Origin: Fratercula arctica
Taxonomy: Eukaryota; Chordata; Aves; Charadriiformes; Alcidae
Reading direction: 5' to 3'
DNA: 64,000 nucleotides
Assembly (NCBI GenBank): GCA_947846985.1
Contig: CANTUZ010000025.1
Location: 15,994,100 to 16,058,099, forward strand
Every line of letters starts with the position of its first letter. Position 1 is the first letter of the stretch. Below the pieces are notes generated by a model. It was not told the DNA's origin, ran no database searches, and was given only the letters and a program-made list of their open reading frames with translations. The translations under genes were made by a program, and so were the position numbers. Below are positions 30,961 through 42,800 of this stretch, one piece after another.

Positions 30961-33900
30961 TGCATTTGCCTAAAGGCATTTCAGCTGGGCACCCAATGAA
31001 GCTGTCTCATTGGCTGGAGCATTTGCTTTTCCTTCATGCTGCTCCTCAGGTGGTCTTCCTTTGGGGTGTTTTATCTGTGATTCCCCTTTGGTTCCTATCT
31101 CCTCAGGAGCCCCTGGCTCGTCCCCATAAGACTTCAGAACTTTAATAAGAAATCTTTGAGTTCTGGGGGTTTATTTATTTGTTTATTTAATTTTCCTTGT
31201 AAATCAAAAAAGTTTTAGAAATTTCACAGGTGGCAGGGCAGGGAGTGGGGAAGAGAAAAGAAATATCTGCTATTTCACACGTTATGGTGTAATATTGGGA
31301 AGGATTGCTCCCTCACCTGGTGTGTGGAGCGGATTCACTGAGCCCACACCAAGGTTCAACATGCCTGGATTGCAGCAGATCTGGCTGCAGAAGGAAGACT
31401 CCTTGATCAGTGCTTCCCAAAGTCCTCCCGCAGACAAGCAGAGTTGTTTCAAAAACAAAGCAGAGATACCTCTGGTAGGAACGAAGGTGTAGGTAAAGCT
31501 GAGTCACTCTGTGCCCATGGAGAGCATTGACTGCAGAGTCCTCTGGATATAGGGGAATGAGGTGAAGAAAGCATCACTACATGAACTGTACTTTTAGTTT
31601 CTGTGCAATGCCTCTAATGCAGAGCTGCTCTGTCCTCTTCTGTTGTGTTGCAGTTCTTATGCTTTGGGCTATAACACCAGCATTGGAGTTATATACTCCT
31701 ATTATCTCAATTTCCCCTCTAGATCATCTTCTAAAACATAAAAAGTGCCATGAGGTACACATGGACATCACAGGAGACCCCCCAGCCTGTGTCAGCCCAA
31801 ACTGCTCATTCATATCACTAGATTTGATAGCATAGCAGGAGGCGAGGAGGGACAAATCCAGACCCCCAGCTTCATCTGAATGCACTTGCTATTCAGTGTT
31901 TCATTTTTTTGTAATTAGAGGAGGTAAGCGCGGGAGTGTGGAGGATGGAGGATGACAAGAGAGAGATCCCAGTTCATAAACATCTTGAATATTTGGAAGC
32001 TTTTAAGCAGCTGCTATGCTGGCAAAGTATTTCTGAACTATCCATCTGCATATGTTTTCTGTGTTTATTAAACTAAGCTTCAAAGATGAGAAGATACAGG
32101 TGAAAGCTTTGAGCTCCATCCTTTTCCCCACCTCCCCTTGTGTGTTTTAATCCTAATCTCTATGAACAAAAATGAGTTGCTTCTTTAACATATGCAGAAA
32201 TTACATTGAGGCCCACTGAGGACGAATAACGAGCTTTGATTTCATAATCAATTGTTAAAAAATTCATTAGTTCCAGCACAGATCTTTCATGCGGGAGGAG
32301 CTCTCCCGATGGACCTGCCTGCATCAGAAGAGCTCATGAGCAGCCATTCTCTTCCATTACGCTGGGCTCTTTCCCATGCTGGGGAATAGCACCTTCCCGA
32401 CCTTCATCTCAAGGAAGAAAAGCTCAGGAGCTTGAAGACTGAAAACTTCTTCACTACTGGCTGCCCCTCACAGCCCCTCTATCTCTTGCTGTCTTTCAGC
32501 TCGAACATGAACAGACATCCGGTATCTGCTGGTACCATTTCTGCTGGACTCATGCTGATGTTCTGGTTTGTGCATTTTTCCTCCAGTAACTTGAATAAAT
32601 TTCTGGCATGAAATTCATGTTATACTTCCATATCTGGGGCAGGAGTTACTCTCTGGAGTGAGGAGTCTGGATCTTTCCATTGATAATAGAGAGAGCTTGC
32701 ATAGTTCAATTTGACTTTACTCTAAATTTTCAGATATTTGGTGCTAGGTGAAATGAGTCCCAGAAATTCGCACCTAAAGAACTTGGAGATTACTTTAAAG
32801 CCCAATGAGGACAAGGGAAAGACTCTATTAACTACATCAGACTTTGATCTAAGCCCTCAGCAAATTCAGGCTTCAATTGCCTCTCCAAGTTGTCCATCAC
32901 TCTCACAAACAGCTCCTCAAACCTGAACCATGTTCATGGCACAGCAAAGCAACCAGGTGGCACATCCACCCCCAGCGTTTTCAGGGGACACATTTTGTAC
33001 CAGCAGCAAGCACAGACACCTACTCCAAGAGAAGAGAGGATCCCTTGGTTTGCAGCTCTTCTCAATGACGTACCCATGCATTCCTTGCAAACTCTGAAAT
33101 GTAGAAGTGCAGTGTGTAGATTGGGACAAATGCTAATCTCTATGTATTGTATATCTGCCCACATACAGCCTTGGAGAGTGGAATCTGCTGTGCAGAGCTA
33201 AGAAATGATGGCCTGGCAGTTGGACTTAAGTCCTTTTGGACAGGGAAAATGCACTGGGATCCTTTATCCTCTGTCTGGAAAGCCAAGAGAGGCAAGAAGA
33301 AGTATGCTAGCTGAACAGCTCATCCAAAGGACAGGCTCCCCCAGTGCCATAGGTGTGAGTCCGTTTATGATAATCCTGGCCACTGAGGTCCTTTTGACAA
33401 AGCTCTTTTCTTCCTTTCCTCTTCCCCGACTTTGTAATTCAGTTCCTTGTGAAGTAATGTGAAAGCATCTGTTGTCTCTTTCATTTAATTTGTAAATACA
33501 TTCCCAGAGGGCTGGCAGAGCACATGCAAGCCTGAGAGGCTACCACAGTGTCAGTCATCTCTACCAAAGGCAGGAACACAGGCTCCTGTCCTCCAGGAGA
33601 CGCCCTCCATCCTCACAGGAGCCTGCCCACTGTACATCCGCCAGAAAGACATTTAAAAAGGGGCTTGGGAGATTTCTCCATGTACCTTGTGGTGTGTACG
33701 ATGTGGCCAAGGGGCAGTAGGGACCTGTACACATGCCTCAGATACCCCTTGCATAGCTAGACACAGTGGTTAAAATGGATCTCAACTGTGCTCAAATGCA
33801 TTATGTCAGAGACATATTTGGCCCAACAAACTTTTATGTTTTCTATAAAGCACAGTCATATCTGTGTTTTAGACAAAGTTAGTAAGCAAAAACCCCACCC

Positions 33901-34825
33901 ATCTATTCTTATTAGACTGCATGTTATAGATTGCTATGTATGGAGGGAAGGGAGAAGACAAAATGTGGTTGTACAGAAGCCCTTCCTCGTGTATTAGCTA
34001 AAGCAAGGAGGGTCTTTGCATTCCCTTTGCTGTATTATTACTGAGATAGTCCTTGGACTGCAGTTCAGTCATTTACTCAGTCCTTGAGACAGCAAACTTG
34101 TCACCAGCTTATGTGATCATTCTGCCCCACAAAAGGCCTCAAGGTTTCACCTGTGATTGTTATAATTACTATAAATTATCTTTTTATTGCACATTGAAAT
34201 CCTCAGACACTGAGCACCTACAAAATCATGTTCCTTTCAGCAGCAGGTGCCGGCTTTCAGTTCCTCAACTGCCTCTTACGGCTGCAGAGACAGATGAGAC
34301 GGCCATCTGGAGACACGGGAAGGAGCGTACCTGGTTCCCCAGCTCCTCGGCTCTCTCATTGTCTTCACGCCTGACAGAAACAAGTCTTTCCTCTGCCTGG
34401 CAGTGCACAGACTTCATGGGTGACATGGCTTGTTCTGCTGGGTGCATCCCCTGCTGGAAATCCAGAGGCAGCATCTTTCCCTCATGCACTGAACTGACTG
34501 AAAACAGGGCCAGAAGTCTGGCTTCCCAGTCTTATGCTGACAAGTGGGCAATGCTAATTAGCAAACGCTTGGAGAATGTGCCTCTTTCTTAGGAAGTGAG
34601 GGAAGTATCAAATCAGCATAGACTCTGTCAGTTAGCTCTTGATCATTTTTCCTGGCTATAATTGCATTTAATTGAGAGTATGTAGTGCTGATGAGGCATT
34701 TTAAAAGAACCATGTTCATCTCCTATGTGACACTGTTGTAACATGTATAATGTCATCCTGATGTGTTTGGTCTGCTCTGGGATTAATCTTCATTCCTCAA
34801 TCCTAGCACTGCCTTCTCCTCTCAG

Positions 34826-34960
34826 TCTTACAAAGGGGAAACTGAGGTGCAGAAGCATGGGGCAACTTGCCCAAGGTGAGCCAGCAGGAAGGTGGCAGAG
34901 CCAGTTTTATGTCAGGAGTTCAAACCCCTCAACTCGATCAAGCACTTCAACCCCCCAGCT
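34826..34960 (-). repeat. MIR-like SINE
   Basis: GGGGAAACTGAGGTGCAGAAG, then CTTGCCCAAGGTGAG and GGTGGCAGAGCCAG, in the order and spacing of an inverted MIR element, an ancient tRNA-derived SINE of amniotes. Divergence is high, as expected. Confidence 0.7.
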
Positions 34961-36479
34961 CTCGCTTTGCGGTGTTTATTTTAATTTGTCTCCAGATGCA
35001 ACCTGCCTCCCAGTCCCACCAAAGCCAGAAGCCCAGTTGAGGTAGGAGGAAACTCTCGCAGGCAATAGCATGCTTGCTGCCCTCTTCCTCCTTGCACCCA
35101 CCAAACATATTGTAATAAATACATAAAGACAGTTAGCACCCTTAAAGACAGGTCTCCATACCAAGAGGGATTTCATCTTTGCCTGCTGCTCTAGATTGGG
35201 CTGATTGGCAAAGGCAGGTAAATCCGTATCCTTTGTTTAACATGACATGAGAATGATGTGGAAAGCAAGAAATGCCCACAGTCCTCCCAGGTACAAATGT
35301 TCAGGCTGATTCAAGCCCTTTCAAGCACTTTTGTCTCCAGCGATTTTCACTTTCCTGCCTCCCAGCCCTTCCCCATGTTCCCGTTCCTGCCCCCAACTCC
35401 GTCTTGCCAAGTCCTTCCACTGCTGTTATTATTTGTGAAGCGTGAGGAGAGTTATGACAAGGGAGGGATGTCATTAAACCACGCTGGGAGGAGATGTCAG
35501 CTGCCATGCAAACATCTTCCTGACACTCCACTTTCAAACAATTTCAGAAACTGCACTCAGATGATGTCAGGTTGGGTAGGCCTGTCAACTCGGATGGATG
35601 CCACGCGTTGCTTTGGTGCCAGAGACAGCTCTGGAGCATCTTAGCTGGCTGTCCCCACACACACAACTGCACATCATTATTTTTATGTCTCTCCAAGACA
35701 GATATCCTTGAATGCCGCTGGAAGCATCAAACTTTGACCTAAGTGTTATCTTGCAAAAACATGTGAAATTATTAAGCTTAAACAGCAAAGAAGTATAAAT
35801 ATCCCCACAGTTTATTCTCATCAGCCAATCAAAGACTATGTATATATTTATTTCCTTTCATTTTTTCTTCCCAGTGGAGGAAAAAAAGAGAATTTCCCCA
35901 TCTAATTTATAATTCAAGATATTTTGCTATCTAATATATTTATATTATTTTCTTCAATATCTAATTGAAGTGCTTTGTTTATGCATTATTCATTTGAATT
36001 TTGTTTTCCATCCTCATTGTTAACTTCCAATACAATTTTAATAGGCTCATGGTCAGAGATCAGGGTGGCAGACACTTTGATGTTGTGTTAATTCACTGAC
36101 AAAAGGGCAGGAAGAAAGTGTGAGTAAGGAAGCCTTTAAAGCCATTGTTTCTGATCCAGAACTGAGCTGTCCCACGTTGGTATGTGCCTAATTTTCATGG
36201 GGACAGATTTCCTGGCTTTGCTGTGGTAGTCAGTTAGATGTTTGGGTGTCATGCTAACAGCAAGCAAGAAGAAAAATGTAATTGCCCGAGCTTCTGCAGA
36301 TGTGGGACATTAGCCAGGACCTGTTGAGGTCTGTGGAAATAACGCACTCTGCTGCTCTTCATCCTTTCAACGTCTCTGCTGAACTGCTCGCACAAGTAAA
36401 CAGAGGTGAAGGTGATGGATGTGGCATGTTAGACAGGAAAATGGATTGGTTTTCAAGATTTTCTAGTACCTGGAGCAGT

Positions 36480-36565
36480 GTTGTGCAACCAGGAGTGTAT
36501 ACTAGACTCGAGTAACACGCTGCTCTGTAGGCTGTAACTCAACCACTAGACAACGCAATCTGCCA
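36480..36565 (-). repeat. Possible tRNA-derived SINE head
   Basis: On the minus strand GTCTAGTGGTTGAG then a GTTACTCGAGTC-like segment resembles the A/B-box region of old tRNA-derived SINEs. It is too diverged to be a tRNA gene. Confidence 0.3.
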
Positions 36566-39500
36566 TGTGCCTAACCAGTCTTTTAACTCAAGGTACTGGG
36601 GTCTCAAATGGGTCTCCACCTCTTGAATGTCTCATAGGCATGAATTTTGTTATGCGGTCACTTATTGAATCACTGCTAAGCTGTCTTCCGCGAGCAAAAA
36701 TTCAGAACTCTTTTAGTTGAAATATCGCAGCCTAGCCCAGCTGAGATATGAAAGATTCAGGTTCAGTGCTCACTCCAGCCAAAATCTTACTTTCAGTTTT
36801 ATTCTTTTCTTCCCAGCTGATCTCAACAAAGACATTTTGCAGTAGCCAAAGGGTTAATAACAGTGTAGGAACTATAATTTAGCCTAGGAAAATTATTTAT
36901 GGATATTCTTGGCATTTTGGATATCAGTACAGCTGTAGCTCTGTCTTACTGATGAACAAATATTCTTGGCCAAGACATCAGCTCACACAGCCTGTTAAAG
37001 GTGGCTTCCGTAGGAAGGAGTGCATGCAGCAAGCAATGCTAACTTGAGTTTACAACTGCTGCCCACTGAAAGTTGACATGGACAGGTAGTGGAAGTATTA
37101 AGTGATAAAAGGCATGGAGCACTGAAAGTGACAGGCAGCAGATGTAGAGGCAATTTTGTGCAATAACCCACCAAAATCCATTTTAAGGAACTTAGCTCTC
37201 CAGCCTCCATGAGACAAGACATTACTAGACAAGAGAGAGTGAGAAGGAGGTCCAAAAATAGTGTCATGAAGACAGAGGCTGCTAAGAAGTTGCAGCAGCA
37301 ATCCCGCAGAGCGCGCACTCATATAAGTAAACCCACCAGCCTGTTTCAGTTTGCACCAGTGATAGGAATGGCAGTAACACCAAGGATGCCTATGGACGAA
37401 TCTGTACTCACAGGATGATGAAAGGAAAGACATGAGGAGTAAATTATGCATTGTGCATTCTAACAAGAAACCTGGCAGCGGATGGTGGAAATAAGGGAGA
37501 TTTGTGGGAGAAGTATTTGTCTGGTAACACTGCGCCTTAGCCTTCCTTCTTTCCTTTGTTTTGCACATTTATTCCTCTTGAATTAACTTATGGAAGAACA
37601 GATGCTGTCAGGATTTAAAACATTTTCGGTAGCTTGAAATTAGTGCTTGAATGGAGGATGTCAACATTTCCTCTGAATTGTACAAATCAGTGGCATTGTA
37701 ACAGAGCTATTGTTTATAGATGATGCTTTTTTATTAGAGATTCTTCAGGTCAGTTGCTTACAAATATTTTTCAGAAAAATCTGGGACTCATTTTAGGAAT
37801 TGTCTCTGTCTAATGATACATCATTTTCAAAAGTTTGAAATAAGATATTTCAGGTGTTCTGCAGTTTCTTACTGAAATAAAGCTCTATATTTTCTGGAGC
37901 AGAAATTCCTGACTTCAGTTCCCTTTCCCTCATGTTTGACTGACAGCCATTGACATACAGTTGTGAATGAAGATTCCCTGTCTATCTGAACTCGATGGCT
38001 TCAGATTTTCCCCTAGATGAATATTCAATTGATCAGAAATCTATAAATCTCAGAATGGAAAAGTGCAAAAATGGCATCTTCATTATTCTTTTGGTTCTTT
38101 TTTTCTCATCAAGGATATGTGTCAGATTTTCCTATGCAGTTGCTGTTTCAGATTCAGCATTCTCATCCTCAGTGTCTGAAATAATTACCTCACATTAGTC
38201 TTTGCATGTGGTTAGAAGAGATGACCATGAAACAGCAAGTGTGGTACAACAGTCAAGCCCCTAGTTGTGCTTGGTCGTTCTTAAATGCTACTAATGGGAA
38301 TGCAAAACAGTCTATGCTTGATGTGTAAAAAGGGAAAAATCATCGGAGACTTCATGTGTGAACAGAAAAGGGATTGTCTCCCTTTCCCCATGGATCTGGC
38401 CTTTTCCCAGGGTTCAAAAGAATTTGACTGCATGGTGGGGAACTATCTTTCTAGCATGAGAGAAGGAGTAAAATGGGGAACAAAAAGAGAAATAAAAGGA
38501 AAAGAAAATTCCACTTGATTAGCTTCTTAGCATCAGTTGGATGTGACAACTCTTTGAACATGGATGAAGTCTACAAGAGGGATCATCTGCCAGCAGTAGT
38601 TGTTACCAAGGAAGTAAGTGATGCTGGAGGTCGGAGGACACCTATCTCACCAGCTAATGAAAGAATTGTGGGAGACAGAGCTTTTCTATCTGATTAATAT
38701 AAGGGCTGTAATTCCTGCCCTTTCCACCCCCACACCTCCTCTGCTCTCTCTTTTAAAATGATACCAAGGCTATTGTTGTTATTGTAAGTGGGATGTGAAA
38801 GAGATTGTCCCAGGAAGAGCTTTGCCACTTTGATATTTTGGCCAATAACTTGTGCCAATCTCATTCTCCCACACAGATTCTGGAAGGGAAAAGCAACTCT
38901 TTGCTTTATTCTCTGCCAGACTCTTTTTCCAATCATGCTGGGAGCTGAAAGTCACCCTTGATTTTCAAGGGGGAGAAATGCAGTGGTTAGAATGGGCTGA
39001 TTAAGCAGGAACATATATATGGGAGTGGGACAGTTAGATGAAATAACTCAGGAATGCTCTATCCTTAAAGGCAACAAAGACATTTTAGGATATAAATGTT
39101 GTTATAGTGCCTCTGATCAAAGAGAAAGGTAATCCAGCACCCTTTCTCAAGCAGTGGCCAGCAGTAGATGTTTAGCAAAAATATATAAAATCAGGGAAAA
39201 TATAATGAATGTTCTGAGATATGTCTTCTCTGTTTAGAGAGTTTTTGATATGGATAGTGCATCCATACAACAAAGAAAGTTTGAGTCCCCAGCTAATATA
39301 TATATCAATGTAGGCAAGAACTACATCCATATCACTGTAGGTGCATTCCCTGTACATAAGGACAAATGGTTATATGCTGACACTTACAGTGCTGAACTCT
39401 CCTTCATCAGACAAAAGGGTGCACATATCCATACTGCAGATTGGGAACATTTTCTGGCCTGTGCTGTCTCCCAAATCATACCTGGATGAGGATCATAAGA

Positions 39501-41030
39501 GTAGTGGTCAACACTGTACTAACAACAGATTTTTGACAATCATTGCCTCGGTCCATTTTCTGGCCCAATTTACAGCATAGATAAACCTAGTTGCCCTGAA
39601 GCCTCCATTCTCATCCCTGCAAAATCCACACTGGCACAAGCAGACCTTTAGGCAGAACTATAGGCACAGGCCAGGAACTGGTAGTTTGAGGGTAAAGTCT
39701 CCGAAAGTCTGACTTGAAAGCAGATTTAGGCATGTAGCATTGGACACCATCCGGTGCATGGTAAACACTGTTACAGGAAGGCAGAATACAAATGGACCTA
39801 GAACTCACAGGGATCGCTCCATGTTTTCCAAAGTAAGGCATAAACGAGAGCCTTCTGGTCCCCAAGCAGAAGGTCCCTCTGGTTACCTCAATAGTAGTCA
39901 CTCTCTGGCTCAGACTCTCTCAGCTGCAAATCCTTTACAGGAGCTCATCTTTTCATAGCATAAATCAGTAAGCTTCAGTACAGCTCTGGTGGTTTTCAGG
40001 AGCAGATGACTTGTCCCTGTCAATACATTATTTCACAGACAGACCAAAAATTTGCTTGACCTCTCTACAGTAGTGCTGGGTTGATCCTCTTATTTGTTTA
40101 CCTAGTACATGCCAGTCAGTGAATTTAACATGTTGTCAGAGAGTCGGAATCTACACACAGGTCTTCCATAGCAGGATCAGGTTCCACAGAGTTTATTAAT
40201 TAAGTTGAGGATAAGACATTTTCCCCTCCACTGACAGAGGAAGAGAGAGAGGGAGTCTGGAATTTCTCCATTGTTGAGCTATCACTCAAAAACTTTGTTA
40301 CACCATCAATTGATACCGTGCAATTGAGAAAAGATGCATATAGTGAGGCAGCTACTCCTATGATAACACACAATCATATAAGGGGCTGTAGTGAAAGATA
40401 CAGCTATCCCAAGGTACTGTGAATAAAGTGTCCTTCTTCAGCTCCCTTTGAAAGGTACAGAGAGATGCTTAAAAACCCCTTTCCCTAACCCAGGTCCACC
40501 AAAAAGATGTCACTGCTGTTCTACTGAGGCAGGATATAATTTAATCTCCAGGTATAACATTTTATGGCTGACACTTTCAAAGAAATTGTAGCAGAATTTG
40601 TTAACAGAATTTACACTCCACTGGTGTGTAAGTCTTTACTTGCCACCTGATAAAGGCAAAAATTGGAACAGGGCTACAAGTTGCATTCTTAAGTGGATTT
40701 TATCTTTTGCAGATATATATATAGTTTACCTCTTTTGAATGTGTGTGCTTATGTAAGTGTGGGTGGTGGGGGAAGGGGAGCTGTTTATATCTCACTTATA
40801 ATTTTTCTATGCATTTTAAGGTCTTGCTAATATTAAGAAAAAGAAGAAGAGTTCAGTAGAGAAGGGATACAGCTAATAGTGTTTCCTCTACAGAGTGAAT
40901 ATTTGCACTAGCAAATAACAAATTGTGCACTGTTGCGCACATTTGGTGCCTCTGCCCATAGGCATTCGACTGAAATTAGAAGCATTTATGTTGCACAGAC
41001 AGCTTTAGGGAAACCATAGCCCTGTTAGGT

Positions 41031-41551
41031 TCATAGAATCATAGAATGTGTTGGGTTGGAAGGGACCTTTAAAGGTCATCTAGTCCAACCCCCCCTGCAG
41101 TAAGCAGGGACATCTTCAACTAGATCAGATTGCTCAGAGCCTCATCAAGCCTGGCCTTGAATGTCTCCAGGGATGGGGCCTCCGCCACCTCTCTGGGCAA
41201 CCTGTTCCCCTGCCTCACCACCCTCATTGTAAAGAACTTATTCCTAATGTCTAATCTAAACCTACCCTGCTCTAGTTTAAAACCATTGGCCCTCATCCTA
41301 TTGCTACATGCCCTTGCAAACAGCCCCTCCCCAGCTTTCTTGTAGGCCCCCTTCTGGTACTGGAAGGCTGCTATATGGTCTCCCCGGAGCCTTCTCTTCT
41401 CCAGGCTGAACAACCCCAACTCTCTCAGCCTGTCTTCATAGGAGAGGTGCTCCAGCCCTCAGATCATCTTTGTGGCCCTCCTCTGGACCCCCTCCAACAG
41501 GTCCATGTCCTTCTTGTGCTGAGGGTTCCAGAGCTGGATACAGTACTCCAG
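41031..41551 (-). mobile_element. CR1 LINE 3' fragment
   Basis: This begins with CATAGAATCATAGAATGTG and contains the 3' untranslated end plus the last about 140 codons of ORF2 ([39 protein letters not shown]). Similarity stops at ATACAGTACTCCAGG, exactly where a 32-bp repeated sequence begins. Confidence 0.92.
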
Positions 41552-41661
41552 GACAGAGAGAAGGAGACAGCAAGGCTTAGCCCGGAAACACTCTTGAGCT
41601 TGAGCAGAGGGGATTTGCATCTGTAAAAAGGACAGAGAGAAGGAGACAGCAAGGCTTAGCC
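41551..41661. repeat. 32-bp direct repeat beside CR1 junction
   Basis: GGACAGAGAGAAGGAGACAG plus 12 further identical bases occurs at 41551-41582 and again at 41630-41661, a 79-bp spacing. The first copy touches the 5' end of the truncated CR1. Confidence 0.9.
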
Positions 41662-42649
41662 TTTGTATCCATTGACAGAGCTGGAGGAGGAGAAAGACCG
41701 AGGAAGGGGATGTTTGACCCTCACCTGGGTAGCAAAGAGATTGGAGACAAAACAAAAACGTTTTCCTCTGACAAGCCCACCTCCCTTCTGTTCCTCCAAG
41801 CCTAGCAGGGAAATCAGAGCTCCAATCTCCTATTGTCAGGGGCTAATATATAAAAAAATAAAGGCCCAGATTAGATAACAACAGCTACAAAAAAACCAAA
41901 ACATGTATCAGCATCAGGGGCAGGAAGGATCAGCATCTGCTTTAATTAAAAAATCTGCCTCCATTGATTTTTTTTTAAAGGAACACATTTGTAGGGAGAT
42001 GAAGAAAATGTTTACCCCACCACTACCTTAGTTTCAATTAATGGTGTATGTCCGCTGTTAGCTACAAATAAGTCTTTTATCATTTTATTGCTATCTGTAA
42101 AACTAAAATAATTTTGCTGTGTATTTTCCTTTTTTTTTTTTCCTTTAAATTGTGAGCGTTAGGAGGGGAGTGGCAATAGACAGATCTACTTGGGAAACAT
42201 CTGAATGAGGGTGGGGGAGAGACCAGTGAGAAATGAGAATAAATACACAGTACTGCAGCTAGTGAGGTGGGACCAGACTTCCAGTGCCCTGGGGCTGAAG
42301 CAACCAAGTGTACCAGCCCCAACTAAGAAAACCCAAAATACTGTACCTACTGCTCCCAGCTGCCTACACTCCTCTCCAAACATTTATAACAATTAGAAGC
42401 ATGTTGGTGTGTTAAAATTGCAGGAAAGCACTCATTTGAGCCCAAATTCAGCTGGAGTGCTTCATTGTGCCTCATCCTCATGGGAGGACTGGGGAATGAG
42501 GAAGGTGGTGTGGAAGTCTCTGGTCCCTGAGGAGGGGGGACAGGGAGGAGAGTTTTCCTTGCGTGAGCTGGCACCTGTCAGTGCAAAGCCAAGCATGCAG
42601 AGATGGAGGTATGAGGCAGAGAGCGGTCCTCCTGCCCAGAGCAAGAGCC

Positions 42650-42800
42650 TAGGTAGATGCAGTGTGGGTCCCACCTCTGCTGCCAACTTGCTCAGTATTT
42701 GTATGGAAGTCACTTGTGTTCCCTGCTATAAAATGAGCTTAACACCACTTTGCCTGCCTCCCAGGGCCTCCTGAGGGTAAGCAGATTAAAGGTTTGGAAT
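42650..42800 (+). repeat. MIR-like SINE, 3' part
   Basis: GTTCCCTGCTATAAAATGAG, then CTGCCTCCCAGGGCC and CCTGAGGGTAAGCAGATTAA, follow the order of the MIR 3' half. Confidence 0.6.

Larger units (their letters stand above)
28128..31140 (-). mobile_element. CR1 LINE, about 3 kb, 5' truncated
   Basis: The 3' end is on the left (ATAGAATCATAGAATGGTTTGGGTTGG, read as complement). The copy extends through RT and endonuclease to an upstream part near 31140. CR1 elements move by copying their RNA at a nick made by their own endonuclease. The left end has the ATTCTATGATTCTAT-type tail. The right limit is judged from where coding similarity (NARSMGNKQEELE-like, then a Gly/Lys-rich upstream part) fades. 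It is the longest LINE copy in the window. Confidence 0.92.
31141..41030. other. Host non-coding DNA
   Basis: About 10 kb without a supportable gene. Short frames (up to 179 codons at 34053-34592) lack domains and have no coding texture. MIR-like repeats are listed separately. The middle part (35800-36010) is strongly AT-rich. Confidence 0.55.

Noticed and set aside
30561..30965. 134-codon minus-strand frame over the CR1 endonuclease region
   Set aside because: Wrong frame of the CR1 ORF2. The conserved endonuclease motifs lie in a different frame.
34053..34592. 179-codon plus-strand frame
   Set aside because: No recognisable domain and an irregular composition with no coding texture. Probably a chance open frame.
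36480..36565. Possible tRNA gene
   Set aside because: Only a vague A/B-box resemblance. No cloverleaf can be formed by eye. Treated as an old SINE fragment.
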